A DNA stretch of 64,000 bases from Sulfitobacter sp. 20_GPM-1509m (GTDB lineage Bacteria > Pseudomonadota > Alphaproteobacteria > Rhodobacterales > Rhodobacteraceae), in the NCBI RefSeq assembly GCF_000620505.1, contig NZ_JIBC01000008.1, forward strand, positions 186,001 through 250,000, in the 5' to 3' direction. Shown in pieces: positions 17,546 to 25,367 of this stretch. Each line of letters opens with the position of its first letter. Position 1 is the first letter of the stretch. The notes under the pieces are model-generated. The model was given only the letters and a program-made list of their open reading frames with translations. It did no database searches and was not told where the DNA came from. Both the position numbers and the translations under genes were made by a program.

Positions 17546-17752
17546 CTAGAACCGCGCGCTGGCGTAATAGGCGCGGGTGTGTGCGGTGTCCTGCATCTTG
17601 TCCGATGACAGGTCTGCCTCGACGGGGGCGGCCTGCGCCTCGGTCGTGCCGGTGGCCACGGCAACCGCAGCCAGCGGTGCGGCGGTGCCCGCAAATTTCA
17701 GGAACGCACGTCGATCCTTGCGGACCTCGGGTGCGTCGGATTGCTTGGTCAT
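17546..17752 (-). CDS. Tat-signal small protein of the fdh operon
   Basis: A 68-residue protein with a twin-arginine signal (RKDRRAFLKFAGTAAPLAAVAVATG, cut here to its core DRRAFLKFAG) and only about 30 residues after it, ending AYYASARF. The ATG follows a perfect AGGAGG. Small Tat-signal proteins of this kind recur beside formate dehydrogenase genes in proteobacteria; their role is unknown, perhaps in assembly or export of the catalytic subunit. It lies between the TorD-like chaperone gene and fdhA in the same direction, with a 148-bp gap before fdhA that holds only weak stem-loops. Confidence 0.88.
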   Translation of the reverse strand: MTKQSDAPEVRKDRRAFLKFAGTAAPLAAVAVATGTTEAQAAPVEADLSSDKMQDTAHTRAYYASARF

Positions 17753-17811
17753 CTTTGCCTCCTCTTGGTAAAATCAGTGTTGCGCGAACCAGTGGCCCGC
17801 TTGGGTGAATG

Positions 17812-18417
17812 TCAGGTGCCGCTCAGCCGGAAGGCCTCGGATTCGACCTCCATGAACGCGCGGCCGATCTTGCCCACGGGCGCGTAGAAGACCGACGTTT
17901 TGGCCCCCTCCAGATCGGAAAAGAAATGTCCCGCCCAAGGGGCGATGTGTTTGCCGAAAAACGTCTTTTGCTGGTCCAGCGTGGCCGGCGTGCCAAAGCG
18001 GCCCGCGATCATCGCGCCCATCATCTCCATCAGCGATGCGATATTGTCCTCGGGCTCGAACACCGTATCGGCCCGCGCCAGCCCCCGCGCCGCCATGTCC
18101 TGACGCAACAGCGCCAGCGGCTTTTCGTTCAGGAAACCGGTCAGGTAATAGCTGGCATAGGGCAACAACTCGCCCCGCCCCAGCCCGATGAACAGGCGAT
18201 TGAACTCGGCCTCGACCGTCGCGGGTTTGGTCAGGCGCGCCAGTTTGGCCAGCGTCGCAATCCCCTGCCCCAGCTCGGTGTCGTCGCCGTTCAGGCCCGC
18301 GCACTGGTCCAGCAACATGCGATCCGGCGGGCCGGACAGGATCAAACCCATAAAGTTGTACAGGTCCGCGCGCAGGCGGTCTTCTTCGGGGATCTGTGTG
18401 CCGGTCATCTGGTTCAT
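17812..18417 (-). CDS. TorD/DmsD-type molybdoenzyme chaperone
   Basis: A 201-residue all-helical cytoplasmic protein of the TorD family, which binds Tat signals of molybdoenzymes and holds them until the cofactor is inserted. The family signature is recognisable as EPEDNIASLMEMMGAMI, followed by FFGKHIAPWAGHFFSDLE. Its ATG overlaps the stop of the DUF3306 gene (ATGA), and it is followed by the Tat-signal small protein and fdhA. It most likely serves FdhA. No FdhD or FdhE homologue is present in the window, so sulfuration of the cofactor must be encoded elsewhere. Confidence 0.9.
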   Translation of the reverse strand: MNQMTGTQIPEEDRLRADLYNFMGLILSGPPDRMLLDQCAGLNGDDTELGQGIATLAKLARLTKPATVEAEFNRLFIGLGRGELLPYASYYLTGFLNEKPLALLRQDMAARGLARADTVFEPEDNIASLMEMMGAMIAGRFGTPATLDQQKTFFGKHIAPWAGHFFSDLEGAKTSVFYAPVGKIGRAFMEVESEAFRLSGT

Positions 18418-19007
18418 GCGCCTGTGCTTTCTGCGTCGGGTGCCGCTGCGAATTGAAACCGCATCCGGCGGTGGGTCGGGGCGGTCAGCGGTGCATCGTC
18501 GTCTTCGCTGTCCTCGTGAACATAGGCCGGTGCGGTTTCGATCTGCGTCGTCTGCGGTTCGGGAACGTCCACATCGGTGGTCTGCGCAAGGATCATTTCA
18601 GCCTGCGGCGTGTCGTCCTCAAGCATATCCGCGATCGGCTGCACCATGCCCTTGCCGACCTGATACAACGTGTTCACCGTCTGCCCCGCAGTCGACGCCA
18701 ACGTGTAATCGTCGTCGTAATCGTTCAGCCCGTCCAGACAGGCCAGAACCGGATTGCTGCGCCAGAACCCGCGCAGCGCCCGTGTTTTCAGCCGTTGCGG
18801 CAACTGCGCTTTCAGAAATTCCCGCAACTGCGCGCCGTCCACCAGATTGTCCGGCGCGGGCAGGCCCAGTTCCGCCAACAGCTCCGCATCGTCGCGCGCC
18901 TCAAGCTCGGCCTGCTCTTGCGCCTGCACCGCGGCGGCAACAGCTTGCGCCTCGCCTTCGGCCTCGGCGGCGACGGCAGCGCGGCGGCGATCCCAGAACC
19001 CACTCAT
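18414..19007 (-). CDS. DUF3306 family protein of the fdh operon
   Basis: A 197-residue acidic protein. It begins with the family opening MSGFWDRRRAAV, then an Ala/Glu-rich helix, and has the family core LPQRLKTRALRGFWRSNPVLA followed by LDGLNDYDDDYT (residues about 90-125); the C-terminal third is low-complexity and acidic. DUF3306 proteins are found beside formate dehydrogenase genes, with DUF3305, in many proteobacteria and have no established function. The frame is open upstream, but the ATG used here overlaps the DUF3305 stop by 4 nt. It probably acts in maturation or assembly of the dehydrogenase. Confidence 0.88.
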   Translation of the reverse strand: MSGFWDRRRAAVAAEAEGEAQAVAAAVQAQEQAELEARDDAELLAELGLPAPDNLVDGAQLREFLKAQLPQRLKTRALRGFWRSNPVLACLDGLNDYDDDYTLASTAGQTVNTLYQVGKGMVQPIADMLEDDTPQAEMILAQTTDVDVPEPQTTQIETAPAYVHEDSEDDDAPLTAPTHRRMRFQFAAAPDAESTGA

Positions 19008-19573
19008 ATCATCCGCCTGCGTTTCAACGCGGGCGACGCATAAACATCGGCGCTGGTCTGCACACGCGGATCGCCGATGCCGTCCTGCGACTGGTCCACC
19101 CGCTGCTTGTCGCGGCGGCGTTTCACGAACACCTCGTCCTGGTGGAACTGCTCGACAAAGTCTCGCACCCACGCCTCCAGCCCCTGCGGCATGGCAACCT
19201 TCTCGACCACCTCTTCGGCGCTGTCGCAATAATCCTGCGCCTCGTAGGGCGACGCCGTGACCAGCAGCATCTCGAACGGGCGCTCGGTCGCCCCCGCAAT
19301 CGGGCGCATCACGACGTAGACACACGGCACCTCGGCGCCCAGCCCGTGCACATAGGCCTCGGTCTCGGCCCCGTGCAGCTCCAGCGGCAGGGTGGCGGCG
19401 TGGTATTCGGTGATCTCACCCTCGCGGCGCAGCTCGCGCCATTGCGCGTCCGACGCACCGGGCAGCACCGCGGTCGCCTTCCAGCTCCAGCGCGCCCAAC
19501 GGGTCACGCCGGGGGTCCGCCGCAATACGACGCCCACGGGCAGGGTCCGGTACATATTCGGGTTGTAGATCAA
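19004..19573 (-). CDS. DUF3305 family protein of the fdh operon
   Basis: A 189-residue protein matching DUF3305, with the typical start LPVGVVLRRTPGVTRWARWSWKA, the YVVMRP stretch mid-protein and the region SPYEAQDY-CDSAEEVVEKVAMP. It is the promoter-proximal gene of the leftward formate dehydrogenase operon and is coupled to DUF3306 by an ATGA overlap. The start is chosen at a TTG (19571-19573) because a GGAGGAG site lies 6 nt ahead; the in-frame ATG at 19555 lies 24 nt from that site and is the alternative. Function unknown; the constant DUF3305-DUF3306-fdh association implies an assembly or regulatory role. Confidence 0.85.
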   Translation of the reverse strand: MIYNPNMYRTLPVGVVLRRTPGVTRWARWSWKATAVLPGASDAQWRELRREGEITEYHAATLPLELHGAETEAYVHGLGAEVPCVYVVMRPIAGATERPFEMLLVTASPYEAQDYCDSAEEVVEKVAMPQGLEAWVRDFVEQFHQDEVFVKRRRDKQRVDQSQDGIGDPRVQTSADVYASPALKRRRMI

Positions 19574-19920
19574 GATGCTCCTCCGGCGTCTATCCTCTCG
19601 CGGCCTTGGTCCGGTGCAAAGCCTTAACGCCCAGCTAGCCCAAAAAATCCTGTTCTCCAGACAAGTTGGCCAGTCCGCGGCAGGCAAACCGGCACTGTCG
19701 GACGAATTGTCTAACCCGACTGTTTTCATAGGAAAAAGCCGCTGCACCCGAAAACGAATCACATGATACGAATGCTGCTGTGCGGCATCGCGCGCCGGCG
19801 GGCGCGGCACCCCTGCCTGCGCAGAATTGCGGTTGTGGGCGGGGTTGAAAGCCGTCTAGCTTGGGGCCTGATCGCCGTCCGCGAACCGCCTGAAATGGCG
19901 CGTCCAGCAAGGGAAAAATC
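19574..19920. other. 347-bp divergent control region between the two fdh operons
   Basis: No gene seen. It drives the leftward structural operon and the rightward accessory operon. It holds a 7-bp inverted repeat with one mismatch (CTGTCGG at 19695-19701, CCGACTG at 19716-19722). Overlapping it, at 19700-19712, is GGACG-AAT-TGTCT, an 8/10 match to the palindrome found three times in front of the tungstate importer genes. I see no -24/-12 sigma-54 promoter, in line with the regulator's missing GAFTGA motif. Confidence 0.6.
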
Positions 19921-21891
19921 ATGGCAAAGACGTTGATAACATGTGATTGTGAGGGCTCGCAAAGCATCGATTCCGCAGCACTTGCCGACACCCTTGGCCA
20001 TGCGGTCACACCCCCCTGTTCGGCCCTGTGCACCCGCCAGATCGACCGTGCTGCCGCCGCATTGACCGCAGGTGATGCAATTTTCTGCTGCACCCAGGAA
20101 TCGCGGGTCTTCACCGAACTGGCCGAGGAACTGGGGGTGGCCCCGCCCCCCCTGCTGGACCTGCGCGACCGGGCCGGTTGGTCCGATGACCCCGCGTCGA
20201 AACTGCCCAAAATGTCCGCGCTGGCATCCGAGGCGCTGCTGAACGCCCCGCTGGAGAAGTCGCTGGATGTGACATCCGAAGGGCTGTGCCTGATCCTGGG
20301 CACGGGCGAGGCCGCGGTGCAGGCCGCGCACCAGTTGAAAGACCACCTTGCCGTCACCCTGCTGACCGACCCGTCGCAGCCCCTGCCCGACACCCGCGCG
20401 TTTGACGTGATCGGCGGCACCCTGCGCAAGGCCAAGGGCGCGCTGGGGCACTTCGAGGTCACGATTGATGCGCTGCGCCAGGTCGTGCCCGGCGGCCGTG
20501 GCGAGCTGACCTACACCGCCCCGCAAGACGGCGCGATCAGCCACTGCGACGTGATCCTTGATATGCGCGGGCAGCAGCCGCCGCTGTTCCCCGCCCACGA
20601 GAAACGCGAGGGCTACCTGCGCGCCGACCCAGCCCATCCGCCCGCCGTCGCCGCCGCCGTGCTGGCCGCGTCGCATCTGGTCGGCACGTTTGAACAACCC
20701 TTGTATGTGCGCACCGAACCGCTGCTGTGCGCCCACAGCCGCGCGGGGCAGACCGCCTGCACCAACTGTCTGGACCTGTGCCCGACGGGGGCGATCACCC
20801 CCGACGGCGACCACGTGAGCGTTGATCCGATGATCTGCGCAGGCTGCGGGGCGTGCTCTGCCGCCTGCCCGTCCGGTGCCATCAGCTATGACGCGCCGCC
20901 CGTTGATTTCACCATGCTGCGGGTGCAGACGCTGGCGCGGGCCTATCTGGATGCGGGCGGCACGGCCCCCCGCCTGCTGGTCCACGACGACACCTTTGGT
21001 TCCGAAATGATCCGCCTGTCGGCCCGCCACGGGCGCGGCTTGCCGGCCGATGTGATCCCCATGGCCCTGCCCGCGCTGGCGGCCTTTGGCCATGCCGAGG
21101 CGCTGGCGGCGCTGGCCGCCGGTTTCGCGGGCGTCAGCCTGCTGCTCGGGCCGAAATCGGACCGCGAGGCGATTGAAACGCAGATTGCACTGGCCCGCGC
21201 CATCGGTGGCGACGCCCGCGTGCAGCTGATCGACGCGCCCGACCCTGACGCCATGTCCGACACGCTGTACGACGGCACACTGTATAACGGCACGGTCCCC
21301 GCGCCTGTGGCCAGCCCCGTGCGCCCCATGGGCACCCGCCGCCAGATCACCCGTCAGGCCGCCCGCGCCCTGCACCCCGACGCCGACGTGCTGCCATTGC
21401 CCGCCGGTGCGCCTTATGGTGCCGTTGTCGTCGACAGTGACGCCTGCACCCTGTGCCTGTCGTGCGTGTCGCTGTGCCCCTCGGGCGCATTGGGCGACAA
21501 CCCCGACCTGCCGCAACTGCGCTTTCAGGAAGACGCCTGTCTGCAATGCGGCCTGTGCGCCAACATCTGCCCCGAGGATGCGATCACCCTTGCCCCGCAG
21601 CTGAACCTGACCGGCGCGGCACTGGAACAGCGCGTGCTGCACGAGGAAGAGCCGTTCCCTTGCGTCGAATGCGGCACGCTCTTTGGCGTCAAATCCACCA
21701 TCGACCGGATCACCGACAAACTGCGCAACCATTCCATGTTCGCGGACGAGGGCAAGTTGCGCATGATCCAGATGTGTGATGATTGCCGCATCAACGCGCA
21801 GTATCACAGCGCCAACAACCCGCTGGCGGGCGCCGAGCGCCCCCGCCCCCGCACAACCGACGATTACCTTAGCAAGCGGCGCGATCACTGA
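19921..21891 (+). CDS. multi-cluster 4Fe-4S ferredoxin-like protein, fdh-linked
   Basis: A 656-residue cytoplasmic-looking protein. The N-terminal half has its own cysteines (CDCEG at 8-12, PPCSALC near 33). A pair of ferredoxin motifs lies at about 278-315 (CTNCLDLCP, CAGCGACSAACP), and a second pair at about 507-555 (CTLCLSCVSLCP, CLQCGLCANICP). A final CxxC pair (CVEC near 580, CDDC near 619) could bind one more metal centre. It begins the rightward operon opposite fdh and has an AAGGGA ribosome site. Similar proteins are known from alphaproteobacterial fdh loci, but the electron partner is unknown; linking formate-derived electrons to a cytoplasmic acceptor is a guess. Confidence 0.85.
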   Translation: MAKTLITCDCEGSQSIDSAALADTLGHAVTPPCSALCTRQIDRAAAALTAGDAIFCCTQESRVFTELAEELGVAPPPLLDLRDRAGWSDDPASKLPKMSALASEALLNAPLEKSLDVTSEGLCLILGTGEAAVQAAHQLKDHLAVTLLTDPSQPLPDTRAFDVIGGTLRKAKGALGHFEVTIDALRQVVPGGRGELTYTAPQDGAISHCDVILDMRGQQPPLFPAHEKREGYLRADPAHPPAVAAAVLAASHLVGTFEQPLYVRTEPLLCAHSRAGQTACTNCLDLCPTGAITPDGDHVSVDPMICAGCGACSAACPSGAISYDAPPVDFTMLRVQTLARAYLDAGGTAPRLLVHDDTFGSEMIRLSARHGRGLPADVIPMALPALAAFGHAEALAALAAGFAGVSLLLGPKSDREAIETQIALARAIGGDARVQLIDAPDPDAMSDTLYDGTLYNGTVPAPVASPVRPMGTRRQITRQAARALHPDADVLPLPAGAPYGAVVVDSDACTLCLSCVSLCPSGALGDNPDLPQLRFQEDACLQCGLCANICPEDAITLAPQLNLTGAALEQRVLHEEEPFPCVECGTLFGVKSTIDRITDKLRNHSMFADEGKLRMIQMCDDCRINAQYHSANNPLAGAERPRPRTTDDYLSKRRDH

Positions 21892-21918
21892 TCCGCCCGA
21901 ACACAGGGAGCCACCCCA

Positions 21919-22122
21919 ATGAGCGATGACTTCAACATGTCGATGCGCAAGTTTCTCAAACAGGTCGGCGTGACCTCGCAGCAGGCCATCGAAAAGGCCA
22001 TGCGAGAAGGCGCAACCGCCGGTCAGGCCGTGCCGGTGCGCGCCGTCATCACCATCCCCGAACTGGGCATGACCCACGAGGTCACCGGCACCATCACCGC
22101 GCCAGACGCAGAACAGGAATAA
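21919..22122 (+). CDS. DUF6494 family small protein
   Basis: A 67-residue soluble protein with the family opening NMSMRKFLKQVGVTSQQ, a short helix and a beta-strand region (RAVITIPELGMTHEVTG). It lies 27 nt after the ferredoxin-like gene and 3 nt before the Mrp-type gene, so it is part of the same operon. An AGGGAG precedes the ATG. The family name is from memory of alphaproteobacterial annotations; no function is established. Position between two FeS-related genes suggests a role in FeS or dehydrogenase maturation. Confidence 0.82.
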   Translation: MSDDFNMSMRKFLKQVGVTSQQAIEKAMREGATAGQAVPVRAVITIPELGMTHEVTGTITAPDAEQE

Positions 22123-22125
22123 GCC

Positions 22126-23196
22126 GTGGCAGCCACCAGAGAAGCGGTTCTGACCGCGCTCAAGACCGTCAATGATCCGGCAACCGACACCGACATCGTC
22201 GCCAGCGGCGTGATGCGCGCGCTGAACGTCGATGACACCGGCGCGGTGCGTTTCGTCATGGAAATTCCGCCGGCACTGGCCGACGCCTACGCGCAGGCCA
22301 AAGCACAGGCCGAAGCCGCGCTGGCGCAGGTCGATGGCATCGGCAAAGTGTCCATCGTGCTGACCGGCCACAGCGAAAAGGCCCCGCCCCCCGACCTGAA
22401 ACCGCAACGCGCCGCCGAACCCAAAGGCCCGCAGAAAATCCCCGGCATCGACCGTATCCTGGCCGTCGCCTCGGGCAAGGGCGGGGTGGGCAAATCCACC
22501 GTATCCGCCAACCTGGCCTGCGCCTTGGCGCAACAGGGGCGGCGTGTCGGCCTGCTGGACGCCGATGTCTACGGCCCCAGCCAGCCGCGGATGCTGGGCG
22601 TGTCCGGCCGGCCCGCCTCGCCCGATGGCAAGACGATCCTGCCGATGCGCAACCACGGCGTCACCATGATGTCCATCGGCCTGATGACCAACGAGGATCA
22701 GGCGGTGGTCTGGCGCGGCCCGATGCTGATGGGCGCGCTGCAACAGATGATGACCCAGGTGCAATGGGGCGCGCTGGATGTGCTGATCGTGGATCTGCCC
22801 CCCGGCACCGGCGACGTGCAGATGACGCTGGCGCAAAAGGCGCAGGTGGACGGGGCGATCATCGTCTCGACCCCGCAGGATGTGGCGCTGCTGGACGCCC
22901 GCAAGGGCATTGATATGTTCAACCAGCTCAAGGTGCCGATCATCGGCATGATCGAAAACATGTCCACGCACATCTGCACCAACTGCGGCCACGAGGAACA
23001 CGTGTTCGGCCACGGTGGCGTGGCGGCGGAAGCGGCCAAGATGGGCGTGCCCCTGCTGGCCGAGGTGCCGCTGGACCTGCAAATCCGCCTTGCCTCCGAC
23101 GGCGGCGCGCCGATCACCGTCAGCCAGCCCGACAGCGCGCAGGCGGCCAGCTTTCAGGCCATCGCCCGCCAACTGATCGACGGCGGCCACGCATGA
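22126..23196 (+). CDS. apbC: Mrp/ApbC-type FeS cluster carrier ATPase
   Basis: A 356-residue protein with an N-terminal MIP18-like domain (residues 1-85) fused to a deviant-Walker P-loop ATPase: SGKGGVGKST near residue 117, and ICTNCGHEEHVFG near 283, whose CxxC is the bridging FeS ligand at the dimer interface. Proteins of this type hold and transfer 4Fe-4S clusters to client enzymes in the cytoplasm. The start is a GTG with an AGGAA site. It lies inside the accessory operon opposite fdh, so the FeS-rich dehydrogenase and ferredoxin-like protein are natural clients. Stop and next start overlap by 4 nt. Confidence 0.93.
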   Translation: MAATREAVLTALKTVNDPATDTDIVASGVMRALNVDDTGAVRFVMEIPPALADAYAQAKAQAEAALAQVDGIGKVSIVLTGHSEKAPPPDLKPQRAAEPKGPQKIPGIDRILAVASGKGGVGKSTVSANLACALAQQGRRVGLLDADVYGPSQPRMLGVSGRPASPDGKTILPMRNHGVTMMSIGLMTNEDQAVVWRGPMLMGALQQMMTQVQWGALDVLIVDLPPGTGDVQMTLAQKAQVDGAIIVSTPQDVALLDARKGIDMFNQLKVPIIGMIENMSTHICTNCGHEEHVFGHGGVAAEAAKMGVPLLAEVPLDLQIRLASDGGAPITVSQPDSAQAASFQAIARQLIDGGHA

Positions 23197-23909
23197 CCGA
23201 CACGCTGACCTTTCCGCCGCTGCTGTGGGGGGAACCCGTGGCCACGGATGCGTTCGAACACGCCGCCATGCGCGCCGCGATGGGCTGTGACGCGGGGCTG
23301 GTGGTCTATGCGCTAGCGGGTCACGTGGTGCAGGCCGCATTGGTCTTTGCCCCCGAAGTGCCCTTGCGGGACGCCATGGCGATGCTGCCGCTGTGTGGCA
23401 TCGGCTTTCAGAACGCACTGGGCGCGCTGGCCCCGCCCGAGATTGCCGTGCATCTGGATTGGGACGGCGGCATTCGCATCAACAACGCGGCGTGCGGGCG
23501 GTTCCGCTGCATCGCCTCGGCCACCGACCCCGACGCGGTGCCCGACTGGCTGGTCGTGGGGTTCACCCTGCCGCTCTATCCGCTGGACGACCCCGACCTT
23601 GCCGAAACCGGCCTGCGCCCGGATCAGACCGCGCTTTATGCCGAAGGCTGCTCCGAAGTGTCCCCGCCCGCACTGGTCGAGGCATGGGCCCGCCACAGCC
23701 TGCACTGGATCAACCGCTGGGACGGCGAGGGCGCAGCCCCCCTGCACAGCGAATGGCGCGGGCTGGCCTACGGCATCGGCGAAGAGACAACCCAAGACGG
23801 CAAAACCGGCACCTATCTTGGCGTCGACGAACACTTTGGCCTGCTCTTGCGCGACGCCGACACCACCCACCTGATCCCGCTGACCGCCATATTGGAGCCC
23901 AGCCCGTGA
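23193..23909 (+). CDS. biotin/lipoate protein ligase-like protein with DUF4444 tail
   Basis: A 238-residue protein. The first two thirds resemble the catalytic fold of the biotin/lipoate ligase superfamily (the stretch VHLDWDGGIRINNAACGRFR corresponds to the substrate loop), and the C-terminal part, from about WRGLAYGIGE to the end, is the DUF4444 domain. The canonical ligase lysine motif is not obvious, so activity as a true ligase is uncertain. It overlaps the Mrp-type gene by 4 nt and the next gene by 4 nt, showing tight coupling with FeS/fdh functions. Role unknown. Confidence 0.82.
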   Translation: MTDTLTFPPLLWGEPVATDAFEHAAMRAAMGCDAGLVVYALAGHVVQAALVFAPEVPLRDAMAMLPLCGIGFQNALGALAPPEIAVHLDWDGGIRINNAACGRFRCIASATDPDAVPDWLVVGFTLPLYPLDDPDLAETGLRPDQTALYAEGCSEVSPPALVEAWARHSLHWINRWDGEGAAPLHSEWRGLAYGIGEETTQDGKTGTYLGVDEHFGLLLRDADTTHLIPLTAILEPSP

Positions 23910-24403
23910 CCCAGCCCGACCTGCGCAAACTTGCCCGCGCGATCCACTTTGACGAAAGCGACCTAAACGTGTTTTCCAGCCCCGCGCGGACCGGGGAATG
24001 GTGCGTGTCGGGCGGGTTCGAGTTTTCGGACTGGACCGACGGCGACCTGACCGGCAAGGCGCGACAGGCCTTTGCCAACGGCTGGCTGGGGCTGGAAACC
24101 TTTGGCCGCGTGACATTCGTCGCGGTGACGCAGGTCGAGCCGTCCGAGATTGCCACCCTGACCGACATGCTGGCACAGCATTTCGTCACCTATTACGGCG
24201 CACCGAACGTGGACGCCGCCCGCCCCGTCGCCGCCGAGGAGCTGGCGCAGATGATGGACATGTGCGCCGACCACGACGCCAACACCCTGCTGACCGTGGC
24301 GCGCGAGCTGACCGATGCTGGGGTGCGCGAAAGCTTTCGCGTGATCCAGCCGCAGGATGCCGGGCTGGAACAGTTCGCCATTCACGGCGACCTGCCGGAA
24401 TAA
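23906..24403 (+). CDS. small DUF6505-type protein
   Basis: A 165-residue soluble protein starting at a GTG that overlaps the preceding stop by 4 nt. It has a strand-rich N-terminal half (WCVSGGFEFSDW, FGRVTFVAVTQVE) and a helical C-terminal half with an acidic face (EELAQMMDMCADHDAN). It appears to be the family annotated DUF6505 in Rhodobacterales, an attribution from memory. It is the last gene of the rightward accessory operon and is followed directly by a strong stem-loop with a T-run. Function is unknown. Confidence 0.75.
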   Translation: MTQPDLRKLARAIHFDESDLNVFSSPARTGEWCVSGGFEFSDWTDGDLTGKARQAFANGWLGLETFGRVTFVAVTQVEPSEIATLTDMLAQHFVTYYGAPNVDAARPVAAEELAQMMDMCADHDANTLLTVARELTDAGVRESFRVIQPQDAGLEQFAIHGDLPE

Positions 24404-24434
24404 AGCATTTCTCGGAAAACATGATATACAGCGC

Positions 24435-24492
24435 ATCACTTGACGCGTTGAAATCTATGATTTCAGGCAGCGTTAAGTGATTCAGGTTTTTT
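24435..24492 (+). terminator. long imperfect hairpin plus T6, end of the accessory operon
   Basis: Arms 24435-24455 and 24459-24481 pair over 12 outer and 7 inner bp around a small asymmetric bulge, with a 3-nt loop, followed by TTTTTT at 24487-24492. This fits a rho-independent terminator for the rightward operon. The AT-rich sequence and the unusual length differ from the GC-rich surroundings, so it may be a repeated palindromic element used as a terminator. Confidence 0.72.
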
Positions 24493-24512
24493 CGAAAGTG
24501 CTCTAACGCCAC

Positions 24513-24535
24513 CGCGCCCCCGTTACAGGGGCGCG
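24513..24535. terminator. GC hairpin between convergent operons
   Basis: A perfect 8-bp stem (24513-24520 with 24528-24535, loop of 7) lies 20 nt beyond the tupA stop. It has no T-run on either side. It probably ends or protects the leftward tup transcript. Confidence 0.5.
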
Positions 24536-24554
24536 ATGTGTCACTAATGCGGGG

Positions 24555-25367
24555 TTATTCCGCCGCCTTGGCGTTGAACACGAACAGCGTTTCGCCGTTG
24601 ATCTTGTAATCGTTGATCAAGGTCGCCGCGCGGTCCGACACCAGCCACGCCTCAAGCTTGCCCGCCAGTTCGGTTTTGACATGGGCATGCTTTTCAGGGT
24701 TCACGGGGATATAGGCGTATTGGTTGAACAGCACCGGATCGCCCGCATACAGCAGTTCCAGATCGCCCTTGTTGCCAAAGTTCAGCCAGCTTGCACGGTC
24801 CGACATGATATAGGCCGGAATGCCCGACGCGGTGTTCAGCGCAGCGCCCATGCCGGCACCGACGGCCTTGTACCAGTCGCCAAAACCAGTGGGGTCCAGA
24901 CCCGCCGCTTTCCACAGCGACAGCTCTTTCTTGTGTGTCCCGCTGTCATCGCCACGGCTGACGAAGGGCGCCTCGGCCTCGGCAATCGCTGTCAGCGCGG
25001 TGGCGGCAGCGTCGGCATCCTTGATGCCCGCGGGGTCGGCCTTGGGGCCGATGAACACGAAATCATTGTACATAATCTCGGTGCGATGTGTACCAAATCC
25101 GGCATCAACGAACGCCTCTTCGGCCTTGCGCGAATGGACCAGAATGGCGTCAACGTCGCCTGCCTCGCCCAGCTTGATCGCCTGTCCGGTGCCGACGACC
25201 AGCAACTGAACGTCCAGGTCCAGATCCTTCTTGATCTCGGGCAACAGCACCTCGGCCAGTCCCGAGTTGTTGAACGACGTCGTCACCGCCATTTTCATCA
25301 CGTCCGTCGCCTGTGCGGCGGTGCCGATAGCCAGCGCCGCCAGCGTAAGTGCAAACCGTTTCATCAT
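24555..25367 (-). CDS. tupA: tungstate ABC transporter, binding protein
   Basis: A 270-residue periplasmic protein with a cleavable signal (MMKRFALTLAALAIGTAAQA). The mature part begins with MAVTTSFNNSGL, the TTS-type oxyanion loop of TupA, and contains RGDDSGTHKKELSLW near residue 150, a hallmark of TupA that separates it from ModA and WtpA. It binds tungstate with high affinity for import. It is the last gene of tupBCA; the order permease, ATPase, binding protein is reversed from the common one. Its location beside a bis-MGD formate dehydrogenase suggests the enzyme can receive tungsten. Confidence 0.9.
   Translation of the reverse strand: MMKRFALTLAALAIGTAAQATDVMKMAVTTSFNNSGLAEVLLPEIKKDLDLDVQLLVVGTGQAIKLGEAGDVDAILVHSRKAEEAFVDAGFGTHRTEIMYNDFVFIGPKADPAGIKDADAAATALTAIAEAEAPFVSRGDDSGTHKKELSLWKAAGLDPTGFGDWYKAVGAGMGAALNTASGIPAYIMSDRASWLNFGNKGDLELLYAGDPVLFNQYAYIPVNPEKHAHVKTELAGKLEAWLVSDRAATLINDYKINGETLFVFNAKAAE

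Noticed and set aside
19759-23418. Open frame of about 1220 codons on the minus strand opposite the fdh accessory genes
   Set aside because: It lies fully antisense to five genes with clear families and ribosome sites; the open frame results from high GC at third positions and the translation is low-complexity, rich in Arg, Gly and His.
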